A DNA stretch of 64,000 bases. Source: Firmicutes bacterium CAG:555. Its GTDB lineage: Bacteria; Bacillota; Clostridia; Oscillospirales; Oscillospiraceae. A model generated the notes under the pieces. It did not search any database. It was not told where the DNA came from and worked only from the letters and a program-made list of their open reading frames with translations. Numbering within the stretch: position 1 is the stretch's first letter; each line of letters starts with the position of its first letter. The translations under genes were made by a program, and so were the position numbers. This document shows, piece by piece, positions 27,298 through 36,143 of this stretch. The DNA is taken from positions 33,820 through 97,819 of the forward strand of contig HF986880.1 in assembly GCA_000431075.1 (NCBI GenBank), read 5' to 3'.

Positions 27298-27840
27298 ATG
27301 AGTTACATCCCCAACGTTGAGCAGGCCAGAGAGCTTGTCGGCCGCTTCAACAAGGACGCTTTCCATCTTCAGCACGCCGAGACCGTTTCCAAGGTCATGG
27401 GCGAGCTCGCCAGGGAATTTGACCCCGAGCGTGTCGAGTTCTGGGCAGCTGTCGGCATGCTTCACGACATAGACTTTGAGCTGTATCCCGAGCAGCACTG
27501 CGTCAAGGCTAACGAGATGCTGCACGAGCTGGACATAGACGAATCGGTAATCCACGCCGTTATCAGCCACGGCTACGGCATCTGCATCGATGTTGAGCCG
27601 GAGCTTTTCATGGAAAAGGTGCTGTACGCAACGGACGAGCTTACGGGGCTTATCGGCGCTGTTGCGCTCATGCGCCCGAACGGCATCTCCGACATGGAGG
27701 TCAAGTCCATAAAGAAAAAGTTCAAGGACAAGAAGTTTGCTGCCGGCTGCTCCCGTGATGTCATCATCCACGGCGCCGAGATGTGCGGCTGGGATCTGGA
27801 CACGCTGTTCCAGAAAACGCTCGATGCAATGAGGGCGTGA
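27298..27840 (+). CDS. HD-domain phosphohydrolase family protein
   Basis: A 180-residue protein. The start is the ATG at 27298, 8 bases after AAGGAG (27284-27289). The metal-binding HD pattern is HLQHAETVSKV, GMLHDIDFE, and later HAVISHGYG and TDELTG. Such small HD proteins are often annotated as HDIG hydrolases acting on nucleotides or other phosphate esters; the substrate is unknown. Its stop overlaps the start of the next gene (ATGA). Confidence 0.82.
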   Translation: MSYIPNVEQARELVGRFNKDAFHLQHAETVSKVMGELAREFDPERVEFWAAVGMLHDIDFELYPEQHCVKANEMLHELDIDESVIHAVISHGYGICIDVEPELFMEKVLYATDELTGLIGAVALMRPNGISDMEVKSIKKKFKDKKFAAGCSRDVIIHGAEMCGWDLDTLFQKTLDAMRA

Positions 27841-28427
27841 TGGTAAGGCTTTATATTGCCGATGTGAGTACGCTCGATATCGAGCGTGCGCTGACCGAGG
27901 TGTCCAACTATCGCCGCCAGAAGGCGCTGCGCTGTCCGGACGACGAAAAGTGCCGCTGCTCATTGGGTGCGGAGCTTCTGCTGTATCGTGCACTCGGCGC
28001 ACCGGTCGAATATGCCTTGGGCGATAACGGCAAGCCGTACATTGACGGTGGAGCACACTTTTCGCTGTCGCACAGCGGCAAATACGCCGTGTGTGCAGTT
28101 TCCGACTGCGAGATAGGCGTGGATATCGAGTATCCACGGGAAAACACCGCTCGGCTGGCAAAGCGCTTTTTCACCGCAGATGAAATTGAGCGTCTTGCCG
28201 CAAGCGATGCGCCCGATGTGGAGTTCTGCCGCATTTGGGTCGTCAAGGAAAGCTACATAAAGGCCACCGGCATGGGCTTCAAAACGCCGCTTCCCTCGTT
28301 TGAAGCGGCAAGGCGCATCGGCGAATACTCAACTTTGCAGCTTGAGCACGACGGCTACCATATCGCCGTGTGCGCAAAATGCGAGAGCATCGGAGATATA
28401 AAGGTCTATGATGAAGAAATTATTTGA
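27840..28427 (+). CDS. 4'-phosphopantetheinyl transferase, Sfp type
   Basis: A 195-residue protein starting at ATG 27840, which overlaps the preceding TGA. The signature motifs IGVDIEYPREN and WVVKESYIKATG, with the conserved Asp, Glu and Lys, are those of Sfp-type transferases that attach the phosphopantetheine arm of CoA to acyl or peptidyl carrier proteins. An ACP gene is at 57 kb. Since AcpS is not in this window, this enzyme may serve ACP or secondary pathways. Confidence 0.92.
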   Translation: MVRLYIADVSTLDIERALTEVSNYRRQKALRCPDDEKCRCSLGAELLLYRALGAPVEYALGDNGKPYIDGGAHFSLSHSGKYAVCAVSDCEIGVDIEYPRENTARLAKRFFTADEIERLAASDAPDVEFCRIWVVKESYIKATGMGFKTPLPSFEAARRIGEYSTLQLEHDGYHIAVCAKCESIGDIKVYDEEII

Positions 28428-28815
28428 CAGCACAGTCGTGCGCTTTGTGCTCGTGGGCGCAGTGAACACGCTGTTTGGCGCAGGTATAATGTTCATATTC
28501 TACAACTGCCTGCACCTAAGCTACTGGCTGTCCTCTGCGTCAAACTACTTTTTCGGCAGCATTTTGAGCTACTTTCTGAATAAGTACTTCACCTTCCGGC
28601 GTACCGAGCGCAGCGCAAAATATATCGTGCGCTTCGTGATAAACATATCAGTGTGCTATTTTGCCGCATACTCGGTCGCAAAGCCGCTCATTGCGCAGCT
28701 TTTGGCGAGTGCCTCGGTGACTGCGCAGGAGAACATTGCAATGCTCGCCGGAATGGTCATCTTCACCGTTCTAAACTACTTTGGGCAAAAACTCTTTGCG
28801 TTCAAAAAAGATTGA
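28408..28815 (+). CDS. GtrA-family membrane protein
   Basis: A 135-residue protein with four helices. RFVLVGAVNTLFGAGIMFIF at the N-terminus and FLNKYFTFRR in the loop are typical GtrA features. GtrA proteins are thought to flip or hold undecaprenyl-linked sugars for cell-surface polysaccharide modification. The start lies inside the 3' end of the transferase gene (20-base overlap). Two adjacent ATG codons (28408, 28411) are possible starts. Confidence 0.85.
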   Translation: MMKKLFDSTVVRFVLVGAVNTLFGAGIMFIFYNCLHLSYWLSSASNYFFGSILSYFLNKYFTFRRTERSAKYIVRFVINISVCYFAAYSVAKPLIAQLLASASVTAQENIAMLAGMVIFTVLNYFGQKLFAFKKD

Positions 28816-28840
28816 GACCGCTAATGCGGTCTCGATCTTT
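28814..28840. terminator. Bidirectional terminator
   Basis: An 8-bp stem GAGACCGC/GCGGTCTC with loop TAAT at 28814-28833, followed by a T-rich run, between converging genes. Confidence 0.75.
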
Positions 28841-29527
28841 TTATATTCTTTCGAGCAGGGTGGGAAGCTCGGATAGCGAGCGGATCTCGTAGTCGGAGGG
28901 AATGGTGGGGTCTGCGGGGAGAGCCTTGGGGTTAAACCAGCAGGTTTTGATGCCGGCATTTATGCCGCCTAAGATATCCGAGCTCAAGGTATCGCCGACA
29001 ATCAAGGCGCTGCCCCTGTCAAAGCCGTCTATCCCGGCAAAGCAAGCATCGAAAAACGCCTTGCTCGGCTTATTATGCCCCACCCGCTCGGAGATGAACA
29101 CGCCATCAAAATAACGCTCAATATCCGCACTGTGCAGCCGTCTGTCCTGAACATTTGCCATACCGTTTGACACAATGTACAGTCGGTATTTGCCGTGCAG
29201 CGCATTCAGAACCTCAGGTGCGCCGTCGATGAAATAGTGCCCCACGCCGAGGAGGTACTCATAGATTTTCTGTGCCATTTCGCTGGGGATGCGCACACCA
29301 AGCTCGTCAAAGAGAATGTCAAAGCGCTCGAGCAGCACCTGCTCACGGCTTATCTCGCCTTTTTCGAGCCGCCGCCACTGGCTGGCGTTTATCTCGCTGT
29401 AGCGGGCTACTGTCCCGTCGTCTGTGGGGATGCCGATGTGGGAAAAGGTCTTTTTTATTGCCGCTGCCTCTGCCTTATGAAAGTCGAGCAGCGTGTCGTC
29501 CAAGTCAAACAAAACAAATTTTATCAT
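28841..29527 (-). CDS. HAD-family hydrolase, YjjG-like
   Basis: A 228-residue HAD protein starting at ATG 29527 (MIKFVLFDLDDTLLDF). Motif I is DLDDTLLD, motif II the SNG segment (IVSNGMANVQ), and motif III/IV is KPSKAFFD with GDTLSSDI. The cap is alpha-helical. The layout matches the YjjG group of pyrimidine 5'-nucleotidases. It lies 1 base after the TPR gene, so they form a pair. Confidence 0.88.
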   Translation of the reverse strand: MIKFVLFDLDDTLLDFHKAEAAAIKKTFSHIGIPTDDGTVARYSEINASQWRRLEKGEISREQVLLERFDILFDELGVRIPSEMAQKIYEYLLGVGHYFIDGAPEVLNALHGKYRLYIVSNGMANVQDRRLHSADIERYFDGVFISERVGHNKPSKAFFDACFAGIDGFDRGSALIVGDTLSSDILGGINAGIKTCWFNPKALPADPTIPSDYEIRSLSELPTLLERI

Positions 29528-29528
29528 A

Positions 29529-30611
29529 TCAGTGCACCGCATAGAAGCTCCACCTGTCCCGAAGCTCCCTCGGGGCAAGCTCAATGAGCTTATCAAGCCA
29601 AATTTCATATGTAAGATTGTAGTTGTCAAAAAAGCTGATGCAGGTCTTGCTGCCGTCACGGCTCAGGGCAAAGCGCACGGTCTCGCCGTTGTGATAAAAT
29701 ATCTCACGCAGCTTATCCTCAAGTGCGCCGAAGCCGGGCAGCCCAACGCCGGATTTGAACGCATCCAAAAACCGTTCCTGCTCGCCGGAAAACCAGTCCC
29801 AGAACCCGCTGAGAACATTCAGCTGCGGCTTTTGCAGGGCAAAGCGCGGATTTTTCCTTGCAAGTATCTCCTCGACCGTCAGCGCATATCTTGCCTCGAT
29901 CTCCGGCATCGCCTTGCGCAGCGCCGCCATCTTCTGTCGGGCAAGCAGCTTGCGGTCGGTCGCAGCGTACAGCATCGCCCACGAAAGGTCGAGCATAGGC
30001 GGAGAATAGTTAAAGCTTTCCGCTTCGTACAGCTCGTACTCTGCCTCATCGTAATGCCGCATCATGATAAGGCAGGCAGCCATGTTGCCGTGGATAGAGC
30101 CCGTGAGCGGCTCCTGCCTGACGGCGGGCACCTCGTTGCGCTGCGGCGAGTTCACGACCCGCTCAAGCGCTTGTACATAGTTTGTCAGCGCCGCCTCATA
30201 GTGCTTTTCCTCGTGCAGGCACTTGGCGAGCATGAGGTAGACCATGTAGAACTCCGGCTCACGCTGCGCAGCCTCGGAAAAAAGCACCGCAGCACGGTCA
30301 CGAAAGCCCATTTTTTCAAAGCACAGCCCCATGAAGAAATGCCACGCCGCATAGTCGTTGTCCGTGCGGCAGTATTCATACAGCCGGTCGAGTCTCCTCA
30401 TGCCCGTGAACACCTCGCCTCGGCTTATAAGGTTCAGTGCCGAGACAAGCCGGAACCGTGCGGCGATCTCGCCCACGAACGCCGGCTCCATTATAGGCCC
30501 GAACATACGGCCGTGCAGATACCACGCATCCTCAAACGCCGCCTTCATGCGTGGCAGCCTGAGAAATTTCTCCGTGAATTTATTTCGTTTTTCTCTAAGC
30601 TTATCCGGCAT
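29529..30611 (-). CDS. TPR-repeat protein of unknown function
   Basis: A 360-residue helical protein. The middle (about 60-260) has several TPR-like helix pairs (WHFFMGLCFEKMGFRDRAAVLFSEAA pattern in the second of them). The C-terminal 100 residues are a separate domain with SRDGSKTCISFF. No signal peptide or membrane segment. Probable scaffold; partner unknown. The first gene of a two-gene unit with the HAD hydrolase. Confidence 0.7.
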   Translation of the reverse strand: MPDKLREKRNKFTEKFLRLPRMKAAFEDAWYLHGRMFGPIMEPAFVGEIAARFRLVSALNLISRGEVFTGMRRLDRLYEYCRTDNDYAAWHFFMGLCFEKMGFRDRAAVLFSEAAQREPEFYMVYLMLAKCLHEEKHYEAALTNYVQALERVVNSPQRNEVPAVRQEPLTGSIHGNMAACLIMMRHYDEAEYELYEAESFNYSPPMLDLSWAMLYAATDRKLLARQKMAALRKAMPEIEARYALTVEEILARKNPRFALQKPQLNVLSGFWDWFSGEQERFLDAFKSGVGLPGFGALEDKLREIFYHNGETVRFALSRDGSKTCISFFDNYNLTYEIWLDKLIELAPRELRDRWSFYAVH

Positions 30612-30656
30612 GTCCTCTCCCGAAAAATCATTTGCCTATATAATACTCAAAAAGAA

Positions 30657-30688
30657 AAGAGCCGTCAATCGTTAAGATAGCGGCTCTT
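30657..30688 (-). terminator. Terminator after the 22-residue gene
   Basis: An 8-bp stem AAGAGCCG/CGGCTCTT (30657-30664 with 30681-30688) with a long loop, then a T-rich stretch on the minus strand. Confidence 0.5.
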
Positions 30689-30699
30689 AAAAATTTGAT

Positions 30700-30768
30700 T
30701 TACTTTTCAGCGGTATCGGTCGGCTGAGTCTGGCCGCCCTGCTGCTTCTGCTTGTTCTTTTTGCTCAT
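30700..30768 (-). CDS. Very small basic protein, 22 residues
   Basis: A short frame with start ATG at 30766-30768 and a strong GGAGG 7 bases ahead. The product MSKKNKQKQQ-GGQTQPTDTAEK is Lys/Gln-rich and hydrophilic. It sits alone between LysR and the TPR gene and is followed by a hairpin. The clean ribosome binding site and terminator argue for real expression, but there is no homology evidence. Confidence 0.55.
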   Translation of the reverse strand: MSKKNKQKQQGGQTQPTDTAEK

Positions 30769-30830
30769 TGCAGTTTCCTCCAATTCAAAGGTATGGAAGT
30801 ATTATTCCGCAGCAAAGCAGCAATTATACA

Positions 30831-31703
30831 TTATTCTTTTTTGAGCTCTTTGACGGCGTATTTCATAAAGCGCTTCACGGCCGGCGAAGCATGCTTTACC
30901 GACGGCAGTATCATGCCCAGCGTTATCTTCTCCGGCGGCGAGACCGGCACCTTTGCGACATCGCATATCCAGCCGTTTACGATAAGCTCGTTCGTAATGC
31001 TGATGCCGAGCCCGTTTTCGACGAGCGCCCATGCCGAAAAGCTCTCGTTGGTCGAGTAGACGATATTCGGCTCAATGCCGTATTTTTTTAGCATCGTCAT
31101 GACATCCTCGTCCTTGCCCATTGCAGGCATGATAAGTCCCTCATGCTTGCAGCGCTCAAGCGGGAAGCTCTCGGCATTGGCAAGCGGGTGATCTCTCGGC
31201 AGTATTGCGATCATTCGGTCGTCGGCAAGCGGCACCCAGTCGCCGTCTATATCATCGCCGCCGCTGGTGAAGCCGATATCGGCTCTGCCCTCTGCCATCC
31301 ACTGCAAGACCTCCTGCCGCACACCCTCCATGAGGTTTACGGTTATCTTCGGGTACTTTTTCTTGAACGCCGCCACGACCTTCGGCAGCCAGTGCGTGGC
31401 TATCGAAGAATATGTGGCAATATTTATAAGGCCGATATCCAGACCGTTTATATTCGCCGCAAGCTCGTGCACGCGGTTTTCCTGCGACAGAAATGCTCGC
31501 ACCGCCGGCAGCATCTTCTCACCCTCGGCAGTCAAAACAACGCCCCTCGTGGTGCGCTTTAAAAGCAAAAAGCCGAAGTCACCCTCCATTGCGGAAATGA
31601 GCTGGCTCACGCCGGAGGCCGTGTAGTTTAACCTCTCGGCCGCCTTTGTCAGGCTGCCGCACTCGGCGGCGGCTAAAAACGCTTTGCATCTTGAGCTTTC
31701 CAT
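30831..31703 (-). CDS. LysR-family transcriptional regulator
   Basis: A 290-residue regulator. A winged helix-turn-helix (FLAAAECGSLTKAAERLNYTASGVSQLI region, 9-38) is followed by a substrate-binding domain from about 90. Target unknown. Just upstream, TTAAGTTTTACTTAA (31716-31730) is a T-N11-A palindrome overlapping its ribosome binding site, consistent with autoregulation. Confidence 0.92.
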   Translation of the reverse strand: MESSRCKAFLAAAECGSLTKAAERLNYTASGVSQLISAMEGDFGFLLLKRTTRGVVLTAEGEKMLPAVRAFLSQENRVHELAANINGLDIGLINIATYSSIATHWLPKVVAAFKKKYPKITVNLMEGVRQEVLQWMAEGRADIGFTSGGDDIDGDWVPLADDRMIAILPRDHPLANAESFPLERCKHEGLIMPAMGKDEDVMTMLKKYGIEPNIVYSTNESFSAWALVENGLGISITNELIVNGWICDVAKVPVSPPEKITLGMILPSVKHASPAVKRFMKYAVKELKKE

Positions 31704-31715
31704 GTATATTACCTC

Positions 31716-31730
31716 TTAAGTTTTACTTAA
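31716..31730. promoter_or_regulatory. Candidate LysR operator
   Basis: A perfect 5-5-5 palindrome TTAAG-TTTTA-CTTAA, with T-N11-A spacing typical of LysR sites, 13 bases upstream of the LysR start codon. Confidence 0.45.
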
Positions 31731-31831
31731 ATTCCTCTCAATATCTTGTAACTTCACTTTATAATATCACTCATTTATAACCCAATCAAGACGAAAAAAC
31801 AAAAATCTCAAAAAATCTCGTAGGTATTGAT

Positions 31832-32011
31832 ATGAAAGCGTTGTCCGCCAAAACATTGGTCATTCTCGCACTCGTGAGCCTTGTTCTGACCGTATTATTC
31901 ACCTATCTATGGGCAAGCCTCACCGGCACGGTCTCAATGATCTCGTCCGTCTTCGTGTTCTTCACCGCCGCAGTTTTCGTATTCTGCGTGAATACTGTGG
32001 ATAAAAACTGA
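31832..32011 (+). CDS. Small two-helix membrane protein, 59 residues
   Basis: A short frame that begins MKALSAKTLVILALV and encodes two membrane helices (about residues 8-30 and 36-54), ending VNTVDKN. Ahead of it is GTAGGTATTG, a weak ribosome binding site. Divergent from LysR, and followed by a hairpin at 32048-32074. The hydrophobic pattern and the terminator support it; no homology evidence. The opposite-strand frame at 31903-32160 is less convincing. Confidence 0.5.
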   Translation: MKALSAKTLVILALVSLVLTVLFTYLWASLTGTVSMISSVFVFFTAAVFVFCVNTVDKN

Positions 32012-32047
32012 TACTTCTCTCTCAACATATTTCCCAATCCCATGCAG

Positions 32048-32078
32048 ACAGCGTGTGCGAAAAGCACACGCTGTTTGT
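32048..32078 (+). terminator. Terminator-like hairpin after the small membrane protein
   Basis: An 11-bp perfect stem (32048-32058 with 32064-32074) with loop GAAAA, then TTGTGTTTG. Confidence 0.65.
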
Positions 32079-32128
32079 GTTTGTATAGAAGCATTGAAAA
32101 ATGCAAAAATAAATATGTCGTATATTGC

Positions 32129-32157
32129 TTGACAGATACCCCTTGGGGGTATATAAT
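32129..32157 (+). promoter_or_regulatory. Copper-responsive promoter of csoR-copA
   Basis: Consensus TTGACA (32129-32134), 17 bases, TATAAT (32152-32157). The spacer is filled by the palindrome ATACCCCTTGGGGGTAT (32136-32152), the CsoR operator type. CsoR bound there would hide the promoter until Cu(I) is present. Confidence 0.88.
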
Positions 32158-32169
32158 CACGCTCAGAAA

Positions 32170-32186
32170 ATACCCCCGGGAGGTAT
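32170..32186 (+). promoter_or_regulatory. Second CsoR-type palindrome over the ribosome binding site
   Basis: ATACCCCCGGGAGGTAT resembles the first operator and contains the csoR ribosome binding site GGGAGG (32178-32183). Confidence 0.6.
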
Positions 32187-32190
32187 ACGG

Positions 32191-32499
32191 ATGGAATGTC
32201 AGGAAAAGCAGTGCTGCTGCGCCAAGACCAAGATGCGCTCCGAGCAGGAGGTAAAGCTGCTCATGAACCGCTTAAACCGCATTGAGGGTCAGGTCAGGGG
32301 CATAAAGAAGATGGTCGAAAACAGCGCCTACTGTCCCGATATCCTGCTTCAGGTGTCGGCGATAACGGCTGCTCTGAATGCCTTTAATCGGGAGCTTTTG
32401 TCAACACATATACGCACCTGCGTTGCCGAGGGAGTGAAAAACGGCGACGACGGTAAGATCGACGAGCTTGTCGATACTCTCCAGAGGTTACTCAAATGA
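32191..32499 (+). CDS. csoR: Copper-sensing repressor CsoR
   Basis: A 102-residue helical repressor. The Cu(I) ligands are Cys48 in AYCPD, His73 and Cys77 in STHIRTCV. The start is ATG 32191, 7 bases after GGGAGG. The N-terminus is unusually cysteine-rich (C3, C8, C9, C10), which is not part of the classical copper site. It overlaps the start of copA by 4 bases, so both come from the copper promoter. Confidence 0.93.
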   Translation: MECQEKQCCCAKTKMRSEQEVKLLMNRLNRIEGQVRGIKKMVENSAYCPDILLQVSAITAALNAFNRELLSTHIRTCVAEGVKNGDDGKIDELVDTLQRLLK

Positions 32500-35042
32500 A
32501 GCAATTCATCGTTACCGGAATGACCTGCGCCGCATGTCAGGCGAGGGTCGAAAAGGCGGTGTCGAAGGTGCCGGGGGTCGAGACCTGCTCGGTGAGCCTG
32601 CTGACGAACAGTATGGGCGTTGAGGGCTCGGCTACGGATGCCGATATCATCCGCGCCGTCACGGACGCAGGCTACGGAGCGTCGGTCAAGGGTGCGGCTC
32701 AAGCGGCTAAGCCCGATGAGGACGCTCTTGCCGACCACGACACGCCGGTACTCAAGCGCAGGCTGTTTACAAGCCTTGGCTTTCTTCTTGTACTCATGTA
32801 TTTTTCCATGGGCGCTCACATGTGGGGCTGGCCGATACCGGCTTGGCTGGAGGGCAACCATGTCGCTATGGGGCTTATCCAGCTTCTGCTGACGATCATC
32901 ATCATGATCATCAACAAAAAGTTCTTCGTCTCCGGCTTTAAGAGCGTTATGCATGGTGCGCCCAATATGGATACGCTCGTTGCGCTGGGTGCTTCGGCTT
33001 CGTTTTTGTGGAGCGTTTATGCGCTTTTCATGATGACCGATGCGCAGGTGCACGGCGGCTCGGAAGCGGCCATGCCGTGGATGAACGAGTTCTACTTCGA
33101 GTCGGCGGCAATGATACTGGTTCTCATCACCGTCGGCAAAATGCTTGAAGCACACAGCAAGGGCAAGACCACCGATGCGCTGAAATCACTCATGCGCCTT
33201 GCGCCGAAAACGGCAAATATAGTGCGTGACGGCACAGAGACCACCGTCCCCGTTGAGGAGGTCAGGCTCGGCGACATTTTCGTTGTCCGTCCGGGCGAGA
33301 GCATCCCCGTTGACGGTGTGGTCTTGGAGGGCGACACCGCCGTCAACGAATCTGCACTGACCGGCGAGAGCATTCCCGTCGACAAGGCCGTCGGCGACAC
33401 GGTGTCCGCTGCGACTATAAACACCTCTGGCTTTATCCGCTGCGAGGCGACCCATGTCGGCGAGGACACGACCCTTTCAAAGATAATCAAGATGGTGAGC
33501 GACGCCGCCGCGACAAAGGCGCCTATCGCAAAGCTTGCCGACAAGGTCTCCGGCGTTTTCGTGCCCACGGTCGTGAGCATCGCCGTTGTGACACTCATCG
33601 TGTGGCTGCTCATCGGCAAGCCCTTTGACTTTGCGCTTGCAAGGGCTATCTCCGTCCTCGTCATAAGCTGCCCGTGTGCGCTCGGTCTTGCAACGCCGGT
33701 CGCCATCATGGTCGGCAACGGTGTCGGCGCAAAGCACGGCGTTTTGTTCAAGACCGCAGTCTCACTCGAGGAAGCGGGCAAGATGAAGATAGTTGTGCTC
33801 GACAAGACCGGCACCATAACAAAGGGCGAGCCGGAGGTCACGGGGCTGTACCCGGCAGACGGCGTGACGGAAGCGGAGCTTCTTGCCGCTGCCTATGCGC
33901 TTGAAGCCAAGAGCGAGCATCCGCTTGCCCGTGCAGTCGTTGCGGAAGCCGAAAAGCGCAGCTTGACCGCAGATGAGGTCACGGACTTCAAAGCTCTGCC
34001 CGGCAACGGTCTTTCCGCCGTGCGCAACGGCAAGGTGCTGCTCGGCGGCTCGATGAAATATATCGCAGGGCAGGCAAGCCCCGACAAGGCGGTGCTCGAT
34101 AACGCCGAAGCGCTCGCCGATAAGGGCAGCACCCCCCTGCTGTTTGCCGAAAACGGTAGGCTTTTGGGCATAATCGCCGTTGCCGATACCGTCAAGCCCG
34201 AGAGCACCGAGGCTGTCCGTGAGCTTAAAAGCATGGGCATCGAGGTCGTCATGCTCACAGGCGATAATCTGCGCACCGCAACGGCGGTCGGCAGTGCTGC
34301 GGGCATTGACAATGTCGTTGCCGGTGTCCTGCCCGACGGCAAGCAGGCCGTTGTCTCCAGACTTAAGACGCTCGGCAAGGTCGCCATGGTCGGCGACGGC
34401 ATAAATGATGCCCCGGCGCTCACAAGTGCCGATATCGGCATTGCCATCGGTGCAGGCACGGATGTCGCCATCGACGCTGCGGATGTTGTTTTGATGAACA
34501 GTAAGCTCAGCGATGTTCCGGCGCAGATCCGTCTTTCCCGTGCAACGCTCACGAACATCCGTGAAAACCTGTTCTGGGCGTTTATCTACAATATCATCGG
34601 CATTCCGCTCGCCGCAGGCTGCTTTATCGGTCTGTTCGGCTGGCAGCTCAATCCCGTGTACGGCGCTGCGGCAATGAGCCTTTCAAGCTTCTGCGTTGTG
34701 ACAAATGCGCTGCGGCTCAATCTGTTCGACATGTACTCTATCAAGCGTGACAGGCGCTGCAAAAACGCCGTTTCCGGCGAGGCGCTGGGCGCACTTATAA
34801 ACGATATCAATTCAATGCAGGAGGAAAAAACAATGACAAAGACAGTCAGAATCGAAGGCATGATGTGCCCGCATTGCGAGGCTCATGTAAAGAAAGCACT
34901 TGAGGCTCTCGGCGGCGTAACCGGCGCAGAGGTCAGCCACGAGAAAGGCACGGCGATAGTCAGCATGACGGAAAATGTCGACAACGCAGCTATCACCGCA
35001 GCCGTCACGGACGCCGGCTACACCGTACTCGGCATCGAGTAA
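32496..35042 (+). CDS. copA: Cu+-exporting P-type ATPase with C-terminal CopZ-like domain
   Basis: An 848-residue copper ATPase. An N-terminal metal-binding domain with GMTCAAC (residues 8-14) is followed by membrane helices, the phosphatase loop TGES, the CPC metal site at 392-394, the DKTGT phosphorylation site (Asp436), and [11 protein letters not shown] second heavy-metal domain (GMMCPHC at 788-794) follows the last helices. It is a CopZ-like chaperone fused to the C-terminus. An internal GGAGG and ATG at 34833 could also produce that domain alone. Confidence 0.96.
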   Translation: MKQFIVTGMTCAACQARVEKAVSKVPGVETCSVSLLTNSMGVEGSATDADIIRAVTDAGYGASVKGAAQAAKPDEDALADHDTPVLKRRLFTSLGFLLVLMYFSMGAHMWGWPIPAWLEGNHVAMGLIQLLLTIIIMIINKKFFVSGFKSVMHGAPNMDTLVALGASASFLWSVYALFMMTDAQVHGGSEAAMPWMNEFYFESAAMILVLITVGKMLEAHSKGKTTDALKSLMRLAPKTANIVRDGTETTVPVEEVRLGDIFVVRPGESIPVDGVVLEGDTAVNESALTGESIPVDKAVGDTVSAATINTSGFIRCEATHVGEDTTLSKIIKMVSDAAATKAPIAKLADKVSGVFVPTVVSIAVVTLIVWLLIGKPFDFALARAISVLVISCPCALGLATPVAIMVGNGVGAKHGVLFKTAVSLEEAGKMKIVVLDKTGTITKGEPEVTGLYPADGVTEAELLAAAYALEAKSEHPLARAVVAEAEKRSLTADEVTDFKALPGNGLSAVRNGKVLLGGSMKYIAGQASPDKAVLDNAEALADKGSTPLLFAENGRLLGIIAVADTVKPESTEAVRELKSMGIEVVMLTGDNLRTATAVGSAAGIDNVVAGVLPDGKQAVVSRLKTLGKVAMVGDGINDAPALTSADIGIAIGAGTDVAIDAADVVLMNSKLSDVPAQIRLSRATLTNIRENLFWAFIYNIIGIPLAAGCFIGLFGWQLNPVYGAAAMSLSSFCVVTNALRLNLFDMYSIKRDRRCKNAVSGEALGALINDINSMQEEKTMTKTVRIEGMMCPHCEAHVKKALEALGGVTGAEVSHEKGTAIVSMTENVDNAAITAAVTDAGYTVLGIE
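34833..35042 (+). CDS. copZ: Possible separately translated CopZ chaperone (internal start in copA)
   Basis: Inside copA and in frame, GGAGG (34820-34824) stands 8 bases before ATG 34833. The resulting 69-residue product is a complete heavy-metal-associated domain with MMCPHC. This is an alternative product of the fusion gene; whether it is made is inference. Confidence 0.5.
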   Translation: MTKTVRIEGMMCPHCEAHVKKALEALGGVTGAEVSHEKGTAIVSMTENVDNAAITAAVTDAGYTVLGIE

Positions 35043-35053
35043 AATCGGCGCAG

Positions 35054-35091
35054 AAAAACAGGCAGGCCTCGTTTGAGACCTACCTGTTTTT
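35054..35091. terminator. Bidirectional terminator after copA
   Basis: An imperfect hairpin around loop GTTT with A-tract and T-tract on the two sides, between copA and the convergent Dabb gene. Confidence 0.65.
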
Positions 35092-35099
35092 GTTATTAA

Positions 35100-35402
35100 T
35101 CAGAATTCGTAGTCGACTGCGGCTCTTTCCGTTCTTATGCTCTCGACAAAATCGTGCAGAGCCTTGTGCGGCGGGAACGCCGCCCACTCCTTTAATGCGT
35201 CAAGATCGTCAAACTCCATCTCCTCGACATAGTCCCAGTAGTGTGCACCGCTGAAAATACAGGTGTGATGGGTGATGCTCCTGAGCTTGGGGAACTGCTT
35301 TGCGACCTCGTCGAGCTTCTCAGCTGCAATTTTGATATTGGTGTGCATGTCGTTGCCGTTTGCCTCCGGCTTCATGCGCCAAAAAACGATGTGCTTTATC
35401 AT
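35100..35402 (-). CDS. Dabb (stress-responsive A/B barrel) domain protein
   Basis: A 100-residue dimeric alpha/beta barrel protein starting MIKHIVFWRMK, typical of the Dabb family. Members include enzymes acting on aldehydes and small acids, and many are of unknown role. AAAGGAG precedes the ATG. As the last gene of the sugar-acid operon, it may act on an intermediate of that pathway; this is inference from position. Confidence 0.85.
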   Translation of the reverse strand: MIKHIVFWRMKPEANGNDMHTNIKIAAEKLDEVAKQFPKLRSITHHTCIFSGAHYWDYVEEMEFDDLDALKEWAAFPPHKALHDFVESIRTERAAVDYEF

Positions 35403-35414
35403 GCGTAAACTCCT

Positions 35415-36122
35415 TTACATCAGCTCATCCCACGAGCAATTGTAGAACCTGCATCCCCGCTCCTCGAGTGCCTTTTGCACCCATGAACGGTCGGATTCGC
35501 CCTTGAGGATAAGCTGCAGATTGGCTTCTTCCTTTTCCTTGAGCTTCTTTGCCTCGTCAGCTATGGCTCTTGCCTGCTCGGGTCGGACGGCGATGACGCC
35601 GTCCTCGTCGCCGACGATTATATCGCCGGGGAAAACGACCTGATTGCCGACGGCTATCGGAACATTCATCTCGCCCGGACCGAGGCCCTTGTACGATGCG
35701 TTGGGCATGATGCCCCGAGCGAAAATGTTAAAGTCGTCAAAGGTATCCAAGGCTGCCGAGTCTCTGACCGTGCCGTCGACAACGAAGCCCCGTATGCCCT
35801 TTTGGCGGGCGATCTGCATCATGTTCTCGCCGCAAAGCGCCCTTTCGGTGCAGCCGCCGCCGGCAACGACGATGACATCGCCTGCCTGCGCAAAGCTGAT
35901 TGCTGCGTGGAACATGAGGTTATCGCCGATGGGGGCGCGCACGGTGACCGCCGTGCCGAGGAGCTTGACCTTATTGAGCGGCTTTATCTCCGAGTGCATG
36001 GCGGCAAGCTTATTCATGCAGTCATCAATATTGCACACGGGAAGCTCACGGAAAAGCTCCACGACCTCGGGGTCGGGCCTTGTTATCTGCGTAAAGATCC
36101 TGAATCCTGTTTCACCTGACAT
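35415..36122 (-). CDS. RraA-like aldolase/decarboxylase family protein (copy 1)
   Basis: A 235-residue protein of the RraA-like family that includes 4-hydroxy-4-methyl-2-oxoglutarate aldolase. Visible motifs are the GDVIVVAGGGCTERALCGENM loop, GIRGFVVDGTVRDS and FPGDIIVGDEDGVIAVR. The RraA fold with the Arg and Asp in GTVRDS is typical of the pyruvate-forming aldolases. A second copy (41945-42634) is in the same operon; the two are only distantly alike, so they probably handle different substrates or are specialised. Confidence 0.85.
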   Translation of the reverse strand: MSGETGFRIFTQITRPDPEVVELFRELPVCNIDDCMNKLAAMHSEIKPLNKVKLLGTAVTVRAPIGDNLMFHAAISFAQAGDVIVVAGGGCTERALCGENMMQIARQKGIRGFVVDGTVRDSAALDTFDDFNIFARGIMPNASYKGLGPGEMNVPIAVGNQVVFPGDIIVGDEDGVIAVRPEQARAIADEAKKLKEKEEANLQLILKGESDRSWVQKALEERGCRFYNCSWDELM

Positions 36123-36143
36123 AATGCTACCTCACGCAGGCGA

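Noticed and set aside
31903..32160. Minus-strand frame of 85 codons over the csoR promoter
   Set aside because: It covers the perfect csoR promoter and lacks a ribosome binding site; the plus-strand small membrane protein fits better.
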